Origin: Chloroflexota bacterium
Lineage (GTDB): Bacteria; Chloroflexota; Dehalococcoidia; FW602-bin16
Assembly: GCA_004297765.1 (NCBI GenBank)
Contig: SCTZ01000043.1
Location: 24,380 to 88,379, forward strand
Length of the DNA: 64,000 bases
Direction: 5' to 3'
The notes beneath the pieces were generated by a model, which did no database searches, was not told the DNA's origin, and worked only from the letters and a program-made list of their open reading frames with translations. Below, in pieces: positions 7,248-16,798 of the stretch. Each line of letters begins with the position of its first letter. Within the stretch, counting starts at the first letter, position 1. The position numbers and the translations under genes are program-made.

Positions 7248-10200
7248 ATGATGTCCAGGCGACTGCACAGCTTCTTAGCGCTGCCATTCCTGCTCGCGAT
7301 CGTATTCTCATTGTTGCCCGGCGCGATCTGGACGCAGGCCGCTCCGCAGAAGGTGCCCACGTACGACCGGCAGAAGATCGGCACCGCCCTGAAGAGCTCT
7401 CCCCTCATTTTCATCGAGAACGTGGGACAGCTCGACCCTGCCGCCCGCTTTCAAGTGCGTGGCGGCAACGCCACGATGTTCTTGAGCGAGGATGCTATCT
7501 GGCTCAGCCTTGTCGAGCCACGCAAGACGGACGGGGCTGCTGCCCGAGTTCCCGGTCAGATGAACAGACCGGATGGACCGGAAGGCGACAGTCCGCGTCG
7601 CGGGGTCAACGTCCGGTTGAGCTACACGGGCGCCAACCCGCACCCTGTCATAGAACCCTTCGATCGCCTGGATACCCACGTCTCGTACTTTATCGGCTCC
7701 GATTCGAGCAAATGGCACCCGGACGTGCCCGTGTGGGGCGGAGTACGCTACCGGGAGCTCTATCCGGGGATCGACCTGGAGGTGACCAGCGAGGGTGGAC
7801 AACTGATGCAGCGCATGGTGGCCCGTGCTGGAGCCGATCCAAGCACGGTACGCCTGCACGTGGAGGGGGCGGATGATCTGACCGTCGATGCCACCCGCCT
7901 GGCGGTGACCACGTCCGTGGGCACGTTCACCCTGCCGCTACTGAAGCTGGAGACGGCCCCAGCTGTCCTATCTCAGGCGCCGACAGTGGCTCGGCGCGCC
8001 TCCTTCAGCGAAGTCGTCAGGCCGTTCGTGGCGGCGGCAGCGGGATCGTCTATCCAGGTGACCGCCGACATGTCGCCCACGAGCGGTTCCGGGCTCCTCT
8101 ACGCAACCTTCCTGGGCGGTGGCATGTGGGATTACGGGGACGGGATCGCGGTGGACGGGAGCGGCAACGCCTACGTCACGGGGGCAACCTGGTCCTCAGA
8201 CTTCCCCGCGACGGCGGGCGCCTACGATGCCAGCTACAATAGCTACGATGACGCCTTTGTGGCCAAGCTGAACACGGCAAGCAGCGGGCTCGTCTACGCC
8301 ACCTTCCTAGGCGGTGGCTATTCCGACTACGGGCACGGGATCGCGGTGGACGGGAGCGGCAACGCCTACGTCGCGGGACACACCCAGTCCTCAGACTTCC
8401 CCAGGACGGCGGGCGCCTACGATACCAGCTACAATGGCTATAGCTATCCTGACGCCTTTGTGGTCAAGCTCAACGCGGGAGGCAGCGGGCTCCTCTACGC
8501 TACCTTCCTGGGCGGTGGCAGTGACGATCGGGTCCACGGCATCGCGGTGGACGGGAGCGGCAATACCTATGTGACCGGATGGACCGGCTCCTCAGACTTC
8601 CCCGCGACGGCGGGCGCCTACGATACCAGCTTCAGTGGCCCTTATGACGCCTTTGTGGTCAAGCTCAACGCGGGAGGCAGCGGGCTCCTCTACGCTACCT
8701 TTCTGGGCGGTGGCAGCGCGGATGGCGGGAACGGGATCGCGATGGACGGGAGCGGCAACGCCTACGTCACGGGATTAACCTGGTCCTCAGACTTCCCCGC
8801 GACGGCGGGCGCCTACGATACCAGCTACGATGGCTACGATGACGCCTTTGTGGCCAAGCTGAACACGGCAGGCAGCGGGCTCGTCTACGCCACCTTCCTG
8901 GGCGGTAGCGGTGAGGATCGCGGGCACGGGATCGCGGTGGACGGGAACGGTAACGCCTACGTCACGGGATACACCTACTCCTCGAACTTCCCCACGACAG
9001 CGGGCGCCTACGATACCAGCTTCAATGGCGGCATTGATGACGCCTTTGTGGTCAAGCTCAACGCGGGAGGCAGCGGGCTCCTCTACGCTACCTTCCTGGG
9101 CGGTGACGGTGGAGAATCCGGGAATGGGATCGCGGTGGACGGCGGCGGCAACGCCCACGTCACGGGAGAAACGTGGTCCTCAAACTTCCCCACGACGGCG
9201 GGCGCCTACGATACCAGCTTCGATGGCGGCTATGATGCCTTTGTGGTCAAGCTCAACGCCGGAGGCAGCGGGCTGCTCTACGCCACCTTCCTGGGCGGTA
9301 CCAGTCGGGATCGCGGGTACGGTATCGCGGTGGACGGGAGCGGCAACGCTTACCTCACGGGAAGTACCGAGTCCTCGGACTTCCCCACGACGGCGGGCGC
9401 ATACGATACCAGCTACAACGGTAATTGGGACGCCTTTGTGATCAAGCTAGCAATCACACCAACGCCGACCAGTCTTCCCGACCTGATGATCGAATCGATC
9501 GGCGATCCACCAACATCGGCGGCTGTCGGCGGCAGCTTCACCGTCGAGGATTGGACCAGGAACTACGGGACCGCCCCAGCAGGAGCCACGGCCACCCGCT
9601 ACTACCTCTCCCTCGACCAGGAATGGGGGACTGATGACATCCTGCTGACGGGGAGCAGATCGGTGCCTGCTCTGGGAGCGGCGGAATCATCATCGGGCAC
9701 TGCGACAGTTACGGTGTCAACAGGTACGCCTTCCGGTACCTACCATCTGATCGCCTGCGCCGACGACCTGAAGGTCGTTGCCGAGAGCAACGAGACCAAC
9801 AACTGCCGGTCCTCAGCGGGATCGATGGCGGTGGCTGATTCCACGCCGACAGCGACTGTTACCATGACGCCGACGCCTACTCTGACCAGCACACCGACGT
9901 CCACCGCGACCGCGACCGGCACGTCGACGCCTACCGCCACGATAACCCCCAACCGCACGCCGACGCCGACGTGGCCCGGCTATGCCACACCTACGCCTAC
10001 TTGGTGGGGCTATACCACGACGACACCAACCCCGGTTCTGACAAACGATGACTTCAGCAACGCGGTCGTGATTTCCTCGCTTCCGTACTATGGTCAGCAG
10101 CGCATCGATGGAGCGACGACCGCTGCGGATGATCCGGCTTTGAGTTGCAGTTGGGGACAGAAGTACGCCTCGGTCTGGTACAGCCTGACTGCCGCGAGCA

Positions 10201-13200
10201 ACACCACGCTGACCTTCTCCACTACGGGCAGTGACTATGACACGGTACTGGCCGTGTGGCAAGGGTCTCGCAGCAATCTCACCTCGGTCGGCTGCAATGA
10301 TGACTACATTGGTTTCACCTCTCAAGTCAACGCCAGCTTGAGCGCGGGCACGACCTACTACGTCGAGGTGGCTTCCTACTATGCACTGTCGGCCGGCAAT
10401 CTCACTCTCAGTGTTGCCACCACGCCAACCAGCACGCCAACCAACACCCCCACGCCAACGGCCACCAGCGCATGGACCTCTACGCCAACGCCAATGGGCA
10501 CGCCGGTGGCGACCAGTACGCCGACTAGCACGCCGACGGCCGTTGCGGCCCCGTCCAACTTTCTCACAAAGTGGGGCTCCTATGGTCGAAACGGGGGAGG
10601 CAGGATCGTGGTCGACTCCGCGGGCAACGTCTACGTCGCTGATACCAACAACAACCGTATCCAGAAGTTCAACAGCACGGGGAGCTTCCTCACCGTCTGG
10701 GGCTCTCCTGGCAATGAAAACGGACAGTTCTACGATCCGAGCGGGATCGCCGTCGATTCCGCGGGCAACGTCTACGTCGCGGACTTCTATAACAGCCGCG
10801 TCCAGAAGTTCACGAGCACGGGGAGCTTCCTCACCGCCTGGGGTTCCTTTGGCAGCGATAATGGACAGTTCGCGTACCCAGAGGGGATCGCGGTCGACTC
10901 TGCGGGCAACGTGTATGTTGCGGATAGCAATAACTACCGTATTCAGAAGTTCACGAGCACGGGGAGCTTCCTCGCGGCCTGGGGCTCTCCAGGCAGCGAC
11001 AACGGGCAGTTCGCGTACCCGGAGGGTATCGCAGTCGATTCTGCGGGGAACGTCTACGTCGCCGACCGCTATGACAGCCGTATCCAGAAGTTCACGAGCA
11101 CAGGGAGCTTCCTTGCGGTCTGGGGTTCTGAGGGCAATGGCAAGGGGCAGTTCTCGGGCCCGGGGCAAATCGCGGTGGACGCGGTGGGCAACGTTTACAT
11201 TGCGGACACCTGGAACAGTCGCATTCAGAAGTTCACGAGCACGGGGAGCTTCCTTGACACCTGGGGCTCCTGGGGAAGCGGCAACGGGCAGTTCGCGTAC
11301 CCGCAGGGGATCACGGTGGACGCCACAGGCAACGTCTACGTAACCGATTACCATACCAACCGCGTCCAGAAGTTCACGAGCATGGGGAGCTTCCTGACCG
11401 CATGGGACTCCTTGGGCAGCGGCAACGGACAATTCTATTCCCCGCAGGGCATCGTGGTGGACGCCACGGGCAACGTGTACGTTGCGGACAGTGGTAACAA
11501 TCGCATTCAGAAGTTCACGAGCACAGGGAGCTTCCTTGCCGCCTTGGGCTCCTGGGGCAGCAACAACGGGCAATTCGATTCCCCGCAGGGCATCGCGGCA
11601 GACGCGGCGGGCAGCGTCTACGTTGCGGACACCCACAACAACCGCATTCAGAAGTTCACGAGCATGGGAGGTTTCCTCACCTCCTGGGGTTCCTATGGAA
11701 GCGGCGACGCACAGTTCGCGTCCCTGAAGGGCATCGCGGTCGACCCAGCGGGCGACGTATATGTCGCGGATAGCAATAACTACCGTATCCAGAAGTTCAC
11801 TAGCACGGGAAGCTTTCTCACCGCCTGGGGTTCTCAGGGCAACGGTAACGGGCAGTTCCAGTACCCACATGCTATTGCGGTAGACTCTGCGAGCAACGTG
11901 TATGTCTTGGACAGCAACCGTGTCCAAAAGTTCACGAGCACAGGGAGCTTCCTCACCGCCTGGGGCTCATTTGGCAACGGCGACGGGCAGTTCTCGGGCC
12001 CGGTGGGCATCGCGGTGGACACCGCTGGCAACGTCTACGTCGCGGACGCCGGGTGGTCAGTTCATAGCACCGACGGCAACAATCGCATCCAGAAGTTCAC
12101 GAGCACCGGTAGCTTCATCACCGCCTGGGGTTCCGTGGGCATCTACGACGGGCAGTTCTACGCTCCGAGCGGGATCGCGGTCGATGCCGTGGGCAACATC
12201 TACGTCGTGGACAGTTGGAACAACCGCGTCCAGGTATTCGCCCCCCCTGTCGCACAATCGCCGACACCGACGCCAACCTCGACCCCAACCGGCGCCTCAA
12301 CGGTGACGCCGACGTCGACCCCGACATCCTCGCCTACGGCGACTAGGACCGTCACGGTGACTTCGACGGCCACATCCACACCGACCACTTCCAACACGCC
12401 GACGGCGACTCGCACACCAACAATCACACCGACGCCAACCGGCACACCGACCAGAACGCCGACATTCACTCCGACAGCGACACGTACGCCAACGCCATCA
12501 CCAGCCGTCGCCATTCGCAACGTACACGCCTCGCCCAACCCCTTCAACCCGGCGCGGTCCGGGACGACCCTGAGCTTCGATCTCATCGCCCCCTGTGGCA
12601 ATACCCTGGCCGCCATCTTCGACATGAATGGTGCCGGCGTCCTGAAGTACTGGGCTCTGGGCGCACGCGCGGCGGGCACCCAGAACATCGTGTGGGATGG
12701 CAAGAACACGGGTGGCACCATCCTGGGTGAGGGAATGTATGCCTTGTTCGCAGTCTGCATGGACGCGGGAGGCAATGCTATCGCCGTCGGCTCCGATCTG
12801 GTCAACATCAGCCCGATTATCTCCAACATGACGGTCAATCCGAAGCCGTATTATCCGCAGTCTGGGAGTGCCACCCTGGGCTTCAACCTGTCCGTGGGGA
12901 GCTGGGCGCTCACCACCGCGATCATCCTCAACGCGCAGGGGGCTCAGGTCAAGGTGTTCCCCTGGGCGGTCAGTCCGTCCGGGGCGGTGAGCTACAACTG
13001 GGACGGCAAGGACGGCGCAGGGAACGTGGTGCCGAACGGGCGCTACACCTATATAGTGGCGGCGGTGGACCCGAGCAGCATGAGCCAGATGCACGTCGGC
13101 GCCGTGCTGTTCGACGTGGGCACGCCGGTCGGCGCCGGGGCCGCGCAGGAAGAGCCGTGGGCTCGGGAGGCGATTGGACAGCTGCGCAGGATGGGCGGTG

Positions 13201-13211
13201 GTGCGCCGTAG
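7248..13211 (+). CDS. Giant secreted SBBP/NHL repeat protein with CARDB, PPC-like and FlgD-like domains
   Basis: This 1987-residue mosaic surface protein starts at ATG 7248, chosen over an upstream GTG because it has an SD (GAGGTG) and begins a clean signal peptide (MMSRRLHSFLALPFLLAIVF). In order it has: a DUF7948-like domain (FIENVGQLDPAARF, about 54-270); seven SBBP repeats (LLYATFLGG...GIAVDGSGNAYVTG, about 282-734); a CARDB-like domain (from about 742); a Thr-Pro linker; a PPC-like domain (NDDFSNAV..., about 929-1040); twelve NHL repeats (GIAVDSAGNVYVAD...RIQKF, about 1101-1664); a second Thr-Pro linker; and two FlgD-like Ig modules (1753-1987). It is probably an adhesion or scaffold protein. 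No catalytic site was recognised. Confidence 0.85.
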   Translation: MMSRRLHSFLALPFLLAIVFSLLPGAIWTQAAPQKVPTYDRQKIGTALKSSPLIFIENVGQLDPAARFQVRGGNATMFLSEDAIWLSLVEPRKTDGAAARVPGQMNRPDGPEGDSPRRGVNVRLSYTGANPHPVIEPFDRLDTHVSYFIGSDSSKWHPDVPVWGGVRYRELYPGIDLEVTSEGGQLMQRMVARAGADPSTVRLHVEGADDLTVDATRLAVTTSVGTFTLPLLKLETAPAVLSQAPTVARRASFSEVVRPFVAAAAGSSIQVTADMSPTSGSGLLYATFLGGGMWDYGDGIAVDGSGNAYVTGATWSSDFPATAGAYDASYNSYDDAFVAKLNTASSGLVYATFLGGGYSDYGHGIAVDGSGNAYVAGHTQSSDFPRTAGAYDTSYNGYSYPDAFVVKLNAGGSGLLYATFLGGGSDDRVHGIAVDGSGNTYVTGWTGSSDFPATAGAYDTSFSGPYDAFVVKLNAGGSGLLYATFLGGGSADGGNGIAMDGSGNAYVTGLTWSSDFPATAGAYDTSYDGYDDAFVAKLNTAGSGLVYATFLGGSGEDRGHGIAVDGNGNAYVTGYTYSSNFPTTAGAYDTSFNGGIDDAFVVKLNAGGSGLLYATFLGGDGGESGNGIAVDGGGNAHVTGETWSSNFPTTAGAYDTSFDGGYDAFVVKLNAGGSGLLYATFLGGTSRDRGYGIAVDGSGNAYLTGSTESSDFPTTAGAYDTSYNGNWDAFVIKLAITPTPTSLPDLMIESIGDPPTSAAVGGSFTVEDWTRNYGTAPAGATATRYYLSLDQEWGTDDILLTGSRSVPALGAAESSSGTATVTVSTGTPSGTYHLIACADDLKVVAESNETNNCRSSAGSMAVADSTPTATVTMTPTPTLTSTPTSTATATGTSTPTATITPNRTPTPTWPGYATPTPTWWGYTTTTPTPVLTNDDFSNAVVISSLPYYGQQRIDGATTAADDPALSCSWGQKYASVWYSLTAASNTTLTFSTTGSDYDTVLAVWQGSRSNLTSVGCNDDYIGFTSQVNASLSAGTTYYVEVASYYALSAGNLTLSVATTPTSTPTNTPTPTATSAWTSTPTPMGTPVATSTPTSTPTAVAAPSNFLTKWGSYGRNGGGRIVVDSAGNVYVADTNNNRIQKFNSTGSFLTVWGSPGNENGQFYDPSGIAVDSAGNVYVADFYNSRVQKFTSTGSFLTAWGSFGSDNGQFAYPEGIAVDSAGNVYVADSNNYRIQKFTSTGSFLAAWGSPGSDNGQFAYPEGIAVDSAGNVYVADRYDSRIQKFTSTGSFLAVWGSEGNGKGQFSGPGQIAVDAVGNVYIADTWNSRIQKFTSTGSFLDTWGSWGSGNGQFAYPQGITVDATGNVYVTDYHTNRVQKFTSMGSFLTAWDSLGSGNGQFYSPQGIVVDATGNVYVADSGNNRIQKFTSTGSFLAALGSWGSNNGQFDSPQGIAADAAGSVYVADTHNNRIQKFTSMGGFLTSWGSYGSGDAQFASLKGIAVDPAGDVYVADSNNYRIQKFTSTGSFLTAWGSQGNGNGQFQYPHAIAVDSASNVYVLDSNRVQKFTSTGSFLTAWGSFGNGDGQFSGPVGIAVDTAGNVYVADAGWSVHSTDGNNRIQKFTSTGSFITAWGSVGIYDGQFYAPSGIAVDAVGNIYVVDSWNNRVQVFAPPVAQSPTPTPTSTPTGASTVTPTSTPTSSPTATRTVTVTSTATSTPTTSNTPTATRTPTITPTPTGTPTRTPTFTPTATRTPTPSPAVAIRNVHASPNPFNPARSGTTLSFDLIAPCGNTLAAIFDMNGAGVLKYWALGARAAGTQNIVWDGKNTGGTILGEGMYALFAVCMDAGGNAIAVGSDLVNISPIISNMTVNPKPYYPQSGSATLGFNLSVGSWALTTAIILNAQGAQVKVFPWAVSPSGAVSYNWDGKDGAGNVVPNGRYTYIVAAVDPSSMSQMHVGAVLFDVGTPVGAGAAQEEPWAREAIGQLRRMGGGAP

Positions 13212-13699
13212 GCTGCGATCGTTTTCCGGCGGCGGGCGCCGTCTGACTCATCGGTTGTAAACGCTTGCCGTCAGTGGCTCGGCATTGCGAGTGGCCGATG
13301 TCTGAACCGCTGTTAACACAGATCAGGGGATTCCGCAGATGGGGATAGCGACAGAGCGGACACTCCATCAGCGGAATCCCTATGGCTGCGTAACGCACGG
13401 GTACCCCATGAGTTGAAGTAGACCTCCTCAGTTTCTCCCGATTGTCAAAGACCCCTGTTCAAGACCACATCGAAGGCGGCTGGTCACACCTCGGCCATTG
13501 TCAACCCATTGGGCACAACTTGCGCCCAACCAATTGTTGCTTCGATTGCTCAAGGCTATTCTTTCTATTGTCAGCCAAGGAGATTTCTCCACAGTCCGAG
13601 GCCCGCGACTGAGATCGCGCAGACCAAGGTATTCAGTTGGAAACCCAGGGCGGTCAACCTCGCTCGGCGGCTGACGAATGAAGACCGGGAAGGGAAAGT
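13212..13699 (+). other. Intergenic region before the pilus/conjugation cluster
   Basis: Nothing is convincingly coded over 488 bases. The first part (13279-13379) is the second copy of the 3' flank repeat described for 6929-7028. The promoter of the large cluster starting at 13700 is expected here, but I could not choose one with confidence. Confidence 0.5.
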
Positions 13700-14281
13700 G
13701 TGGGCGTGAGCAATCTGCTCTCTGAAGCAATTAGAAAAGCGGGCGATGGCCGGGGTCAGGCGATGACCGAGGCGGCCATGGCCCTTCCGCTCTTCGTGCT
13801 GGTGCTCTTCGTGACTCTGAGCGTCGGTCTGACAGCTCTGGGCAACCTAGTCGCTTACGCGGCCTCGTCGTCGAGCGCGTGGGAGGGGAGCGCCGTTTAC
13901 CGGGATGCGCTGCCGGCGCATGCCGCGGCCGTGGTCGGCCTGGCCGACAAGTCGTCGTCACAGCGACTGACCGAGGCCAGGTGGGAAGACGGGGGCTGGG
14001 TCTCGGGAGGCAATGCTCCGATGGAGCAGCAGGCTCTCGCCGCGGCTAGAGGTTGGCTGTCACTGGTAGGCGGGCTGGCCTTGCGTCCCAGCGTCACGGT
14101 GCGCACCTGGCGCACGGTGGAGATTCCCGATGGAGATCTGCGGCGTGGCTACGCGCGCTACTTGCTGGAGAGCAGGGTCGCGTTCGACCTCCCTGGCGTC
14201 ATCTTGCCCGGACTACCGCGAAGGATCTCCCAGGCCACGGTCAGCAGAGTGAAGGAGGTGGGACCGTATGGGTCCTTCTAG
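13700..14281 (+). CDS. TadE-like pseudopilin
   Basis: The 193-residue protein has a short basic leader followed by a prepilin-like site (GRGQAMTEAAMALPLFVLVL), with Glu at +5 after the Gly and one long hydrophobic helix (about residues 25-50). TadE/F proteins are minor pseudopilins processed by the dedicated prepilin peptidase and needed for Flp pilus assembly. It starts at GTG 13700 behind AGGGAAAG and overlaps the next pseudopilin gene by 14 bases. It is the first gene of the large cluster. Confidence 0.7.
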   Translation: MGVSNLLSEAIRKAGDGRGQAMTEAAMALPLFVLVLFVTLSVGLTALGNLVAYAASSSSAWEGSAVYRDALPAHAAAVVGLADKSSSQRLTEARWEDGGWVSGGNAPMEQQALAAARGWLSLVGGLALRPSVTVRTWRTVEIPDGDLRRGYARYLLESRVAFDLPGVILPGLPRRISQATVSRVKEVGPYGSF

Positions 14282-14729
14282 GACCGTGAGGCTATGGCAT
14301 CCACGGGTGGAGCCTCTAGCCTCACGGCGGGGACAGGCGCTCGTGGAGACGGCCCTCGCGATCAGCGCCCTGCTGTTGGTCCTTCTGACCGGGCTCGACG
14401 TGTACCTCTACGCCTGGGACGTTTGGCGCGTCCAGGAGGTGGCACGAGAGGCCGTGGCCGCCACCATCGACGCTCCCTCCGAGGCCACGACACGCGCGTG
14501 GCTGGAAGAACGGGTCGCGGACGAGGTGGCGGCGAAAGCTCTGCGCACGAGCCTGGACGGAGTGGAGTTCACCCTTCCCGACGGAGGCGGCTACGCCCCG
14601 GGCAGCAAGGTGTTGGTGACGATCCGCGCCACACATCGCTTTCAGTTCGGCATGCATCTCATCGCAGCCAAGGCGCCGATAGCGGCTCAAGCGGCGGGTC
14701 TGGTGAGGAGGAACCGGAATTGGCAGTAG
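14268..14729 (+). CDS. TadE-like pseudopilin
   Basis: The 153-residue protein has a type IV prepilin-like N-terminus (RRGQALVETALAISALLLVL), with Glu at +5 and one membrane helix near residues 22-45, then a soluble extracellular part. The start ATG has a good SD (AAGGAGGTGG) inside the end of the preceding gene. It overlaps the next gene by 10 bases. The role is probably the same as its neighbours: a minor subunit or cap of the Flp/conjugative pilus. Confidence 0.75.
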   Translation: MGPSRTVRLWHPRVEPLASRRGQALVETALAISALLLVLLTGLDVYLYAWDVWRVQEVAREAVAATIDAPSEATTRAWLEERVADEVAAKALRTSLDGVEFTLPDGGGYAPGSKVLVTIRATHRFQFGMHLIAAKAPIAAQAAGLVRRNRNWQ

Positions 14730-15148
14730 CCGCCTTTCGATCCTCTGCCAGGGATCAGCGGGGACAGATGCTCCCCCTGTACGCGATGCTCCTGCCCGTG
14801 GTCGTGCTGGTGGTGGCAATCCTCGTGGACCTGGGATTCATCCTGATGTACCGCCTGGAGCTCCAGCAGATAGCGGCGGGGGCGGCGGCCGCAGGTGCGG
14901 AGTACTACGACGAGGGCAGATACCGCGCGTCGCTGGAGGTGACGCTGGATCAGGGGGCTGCCGGGGAAGCGGCTCGCGCCCACATGGCAGCCAACCTGGG
15001 CCGCATTCCACACGCGGGGTTTCAGGTTCGCACGGCGGAGCGAGAGGTGCTGGTGGAAGCCTGGCGCATCTTTCGTCCCTGGTGGTGGCCCGTGCGGGAG
15101 TTCACGGTAAGGGTGGCCGAGGGGGCTGCGCCGCTCGGCACGCGCTAG
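14720..15148 (+). CDS. TadG-like pilus-assembly protein
   Basis: This 142-residue frame probably starts at TTG 14720, nine bases after GAGGAG and inside the end of the preceding pseudopilin gene. The N-terminus (RDQRGQMLPLYAMLLPVVVL) matches the TadE/G-like helix but lacks the Glu of a processed pilin, as is usual for TadG. A single membrane helix spans about residues 20-42, followed by a short extracellular domain. Together with the two genes before it, it forms a three-gene TadE/E/G set at the upstream edge of the cluster. Confidence 0.65.
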   Translation: MAVAAFRSSARDQRGQMLPLYAMLLPVVVLVVAILVDLGFILMYRLELQQIAAGAAAAGAEYYDEGRYRASLEVTLDQGAAGEAARAHMAANLGRIPHAGFQVRTAEREVLVEAWRIFRPWWWPVREFTVRVAEGAAPLGTR

Positions 15149-15232
15149 ACGGGTGGGGAAAAAGGGGGAAAGGCGAAAGGGCGAAAAGGGTCTTGCCGTT
15201 TGGGTCCAATCCCCGTTCGACGGAGGTCGGGA

Positions 15233-15670
15233 ATGACGCAGCGTATGGCGATCGTGCTTCTGTCAGTGGCCTGCCTTGGCATGGGGGGCTACCTGCTGCT
15301 GACGTCGCTTCTTTTGGGACGGGAAGACGCACTTAACTGGGAGACAGCCACGCGGATGTACGTCGAAGAGTACCAGCGCTGGCTATCGGAAAGCCCGAAC
15401 TCGGGTTGGGCCAGGGTCGAGACTCTGGCGCGTGGTTCTGAGCTAGGGCGCATCGAGAAGCTCCGAAGCGGGTTGCAGGATCGAAGCGGCTGGCGCTATG
15501 CCGGGGGCGAATACCGTCTTCTCCTGCAAGCGGGAGGCAAGGCGCTGGTGGATGCCAACTATCGATTCGAGGACGGCGGCAGAGGCAAAGAGGTTCACGA
15601 AGCCTACGTGCTCGAGAAGACGCTTGAAGGACCGAAAGTCATCGCGGTCCTCGGAGGGAGCTTACAGTGA
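15233..15670 (+). CDS. Membrane-anchored protein, possible VirB8/TcpC-like component
   Basis: The 145-residue protein starts at ATG 15233 behind CGGAGGTCGGG. One N-terminal membrane helix (AIVLLSVACLGMGGYLLL) is followed by a roughly 110-residue extracytoplasmic domain (YVEEYQRWLSE..., ending VIAVLGGSLQ). The single helix plus a small alpha/beta domain of NTF2 size is the layout of VirB8/TcpC scaffold proteins in monoderm conjugation systems. No sequence motif proves it. It overlaps the next gene by four bases, so the two are co-translated. Confidence 0.5.
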   Translation: MTQRMAIVLLSVACLGMGGYLLLTSLLLGREDALNWETATRMYVEEYQRWLSESPNSGWARVETLARGSELGRIEKLRSGLQDRSGWRYAGGEYRLLLQAGGKALVDANYRFEDGGRGKEVHEAYVLEKTLEGPKVIAVLGGSLQ

Positions 15671-16416
15671 GAGGAGATGTCGGAGATACCCTCTACTACA
15701 CCTGGCAAAGGGATTGGCGACCGAAGGCGAGCCGGCCACAGGTGGTACTGAGCGTGAGTCTAGCCGCGCTGGCCATGGGAGCCGTTGCTCTCCATTGGCT
15801 CCTGGTCCTCTCGCCAATGCGAAGTGCCGATTTGGCCAAGCTGAATCTTCCGTACGAGCCATGGTACCTGGCAGAGAAGCCTCCGGCAGTGGCGAGAGAG
15901 GTTGGGGAAGAAGAGGCGCCGAAAACGACCGGCGGGGTCGGGCGAGGAACGCCTGAAGCTCTACCAAAGAAGCCTCTGGTATCTCGTCCCAACCTGGTGC
16001 CCCAGTCTGGCGCATGGGACACGAGCAGACTGGGACAGGTCCTGCTGTCCTACCTCGATCGTGAGAGGCAAACCTTGGGCGAGGTGCCCTACGCGCCGAG
16101 CCCCGAGGCAAACAGAACGGCCCAGGAACTGGCCGAGCGCTATGCAGCAGGCGGTGCGCAAGCGATTCAGGATCTATTCGAGGAGTCGCTTCTCGCTCAC
16201 GGCTGGCTCTGGGAAGTATGGCGCGGCTGTGAGTCGCCCATCTACCTGAGCTTTCCTGACAGCCAGATCGAGAAGATGGGCTGTGCCCCCAAGGTTCTGC
16301 CAGCGGGAAGGGAGTTGGGCATCGGGGTAGCGCCATGGACCGCATCTAGCGGTGAACCGGTGCCCGTGTTCGCCCTCGTTTGGCGCGGTGAAAATCAGGA
16401 AGGTGAAGCGAGATGA
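15667..16416 (+). CDS. Hypothetical membrane-anchored protein of the conjugation cluster
   Basis: The 249-residue protein starts at GTG 15667, overlapping the previous stop (GTGA), and ends overlapping the next start (ATGA). It has a short cytoplasmic N-terminus, one membrane helix (about residues 28-50, VVLSVSLAALAMGAVALHWL), a proline/charged linker and an extracytoplasmic domain of about 140 residues with two cysteines (GCESP, GCAPK). The family was not recognised. The position between a VirB8-like candidate and the VirB2-like pilin suggests a structural part of the secretion channel. Confidence 0.5.
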   Translation: MRGDVGDTLYYTWQRDWRPKASRPQVVLSVSLAALAMGAVALHWLLVLSPMRSADLAKLNLPYEPWYLAEKPPAVAREVGEEEAPKTTGGVGRGTPEALPKKPLVSRPNLVPQSGAWDTSRLGQVLLSYLDRERQTLGEVPYAPSPEANRTAQELAERYAAGGAQAIQDLFEESLLAHGWLWEVWRGCESPIYLSFPDSQIEKMGCAPKVLPAGRELGIGVAPWTASSGEPVPVFALVWRGENQEGEAR

Positions 16417-16784
16417 CCGAAAGATTCAGATTCGCATGTCGACGGTGTCGAAGCATTTGGACCGGCGTGACACTGGTGCTGGCGCTTCTCGGCACGTACG
16501 TTCCGGCGTATGCCGATCCCATCGACACGATCGCTTCCAAAGCATCCTCGGTCGCCGGAATCATCAGCATCGTCGTCGGCCTGCTGATCCTACTCTGGAT
16601 AGGCATCCAGATCGAGGCGGGGGCGGCCATGCGCAGCCCCATGGTCGTCGCGGGCTCGGTGAGCGGCATCTTTGCTCTGGCGGCAGGCGTAGCCATCGTT
16701 TTCTTTGCGGTCGACATCTTCAACGTCCTGGTCGGCACACTGAACGAAGCAGGGCGGTCCAGCACTCTGGAGCGCTTCAGGTAA
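16413..16784 (+). CDS. VirB2/TrbC-like pilin or two-helix membrane protein
   Basis: The 123-residue protein has a signal-peptide-like N-terminus (about residues 15-36, ending AYADPID). Two hydrophobic helices follow (ISIVVGLLILLWIGIQIEAG and VAGSVSGIFALAAGVAIVFF), the standard VirB2/TrbC layout and size. VirB2 is the major pilin of conjugative type IV secretion systems. The next gene is VirB6/TrbL-like, the order often seen in such operons. The N-terminus has a CRRC motif of unclear meaning. Confidence 0.6.
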   Translation: MTERFRFACRRCRSIWTGVTLVLALLGTYVPAYADPIDTIASKASSVAGIISIVVGLLILLWIGIQIEAGAAMRSPMVVAGSVSGIFALAAGVAIVFFAVDIFNVLVGTLNEAGRSSTLERFR

Positions 16785-16798
16785 TGGGAGGGCGCAGC

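Noticed and set aside
9813..11927. Minus-strand frame of 704 codons opposite the NHL repeats
   Set aside because: Long only because the repeated plus-strand codons avoid stops on the other strand; the translation is a repetitive RELP-type shadow.
16352..16798. Upstream in-frame extension of the VirB6-like protein
   Set aside because: It overlaps the VirB2-like gene fully, has no protein-like sequence and no SD; GTG 16799 has one.
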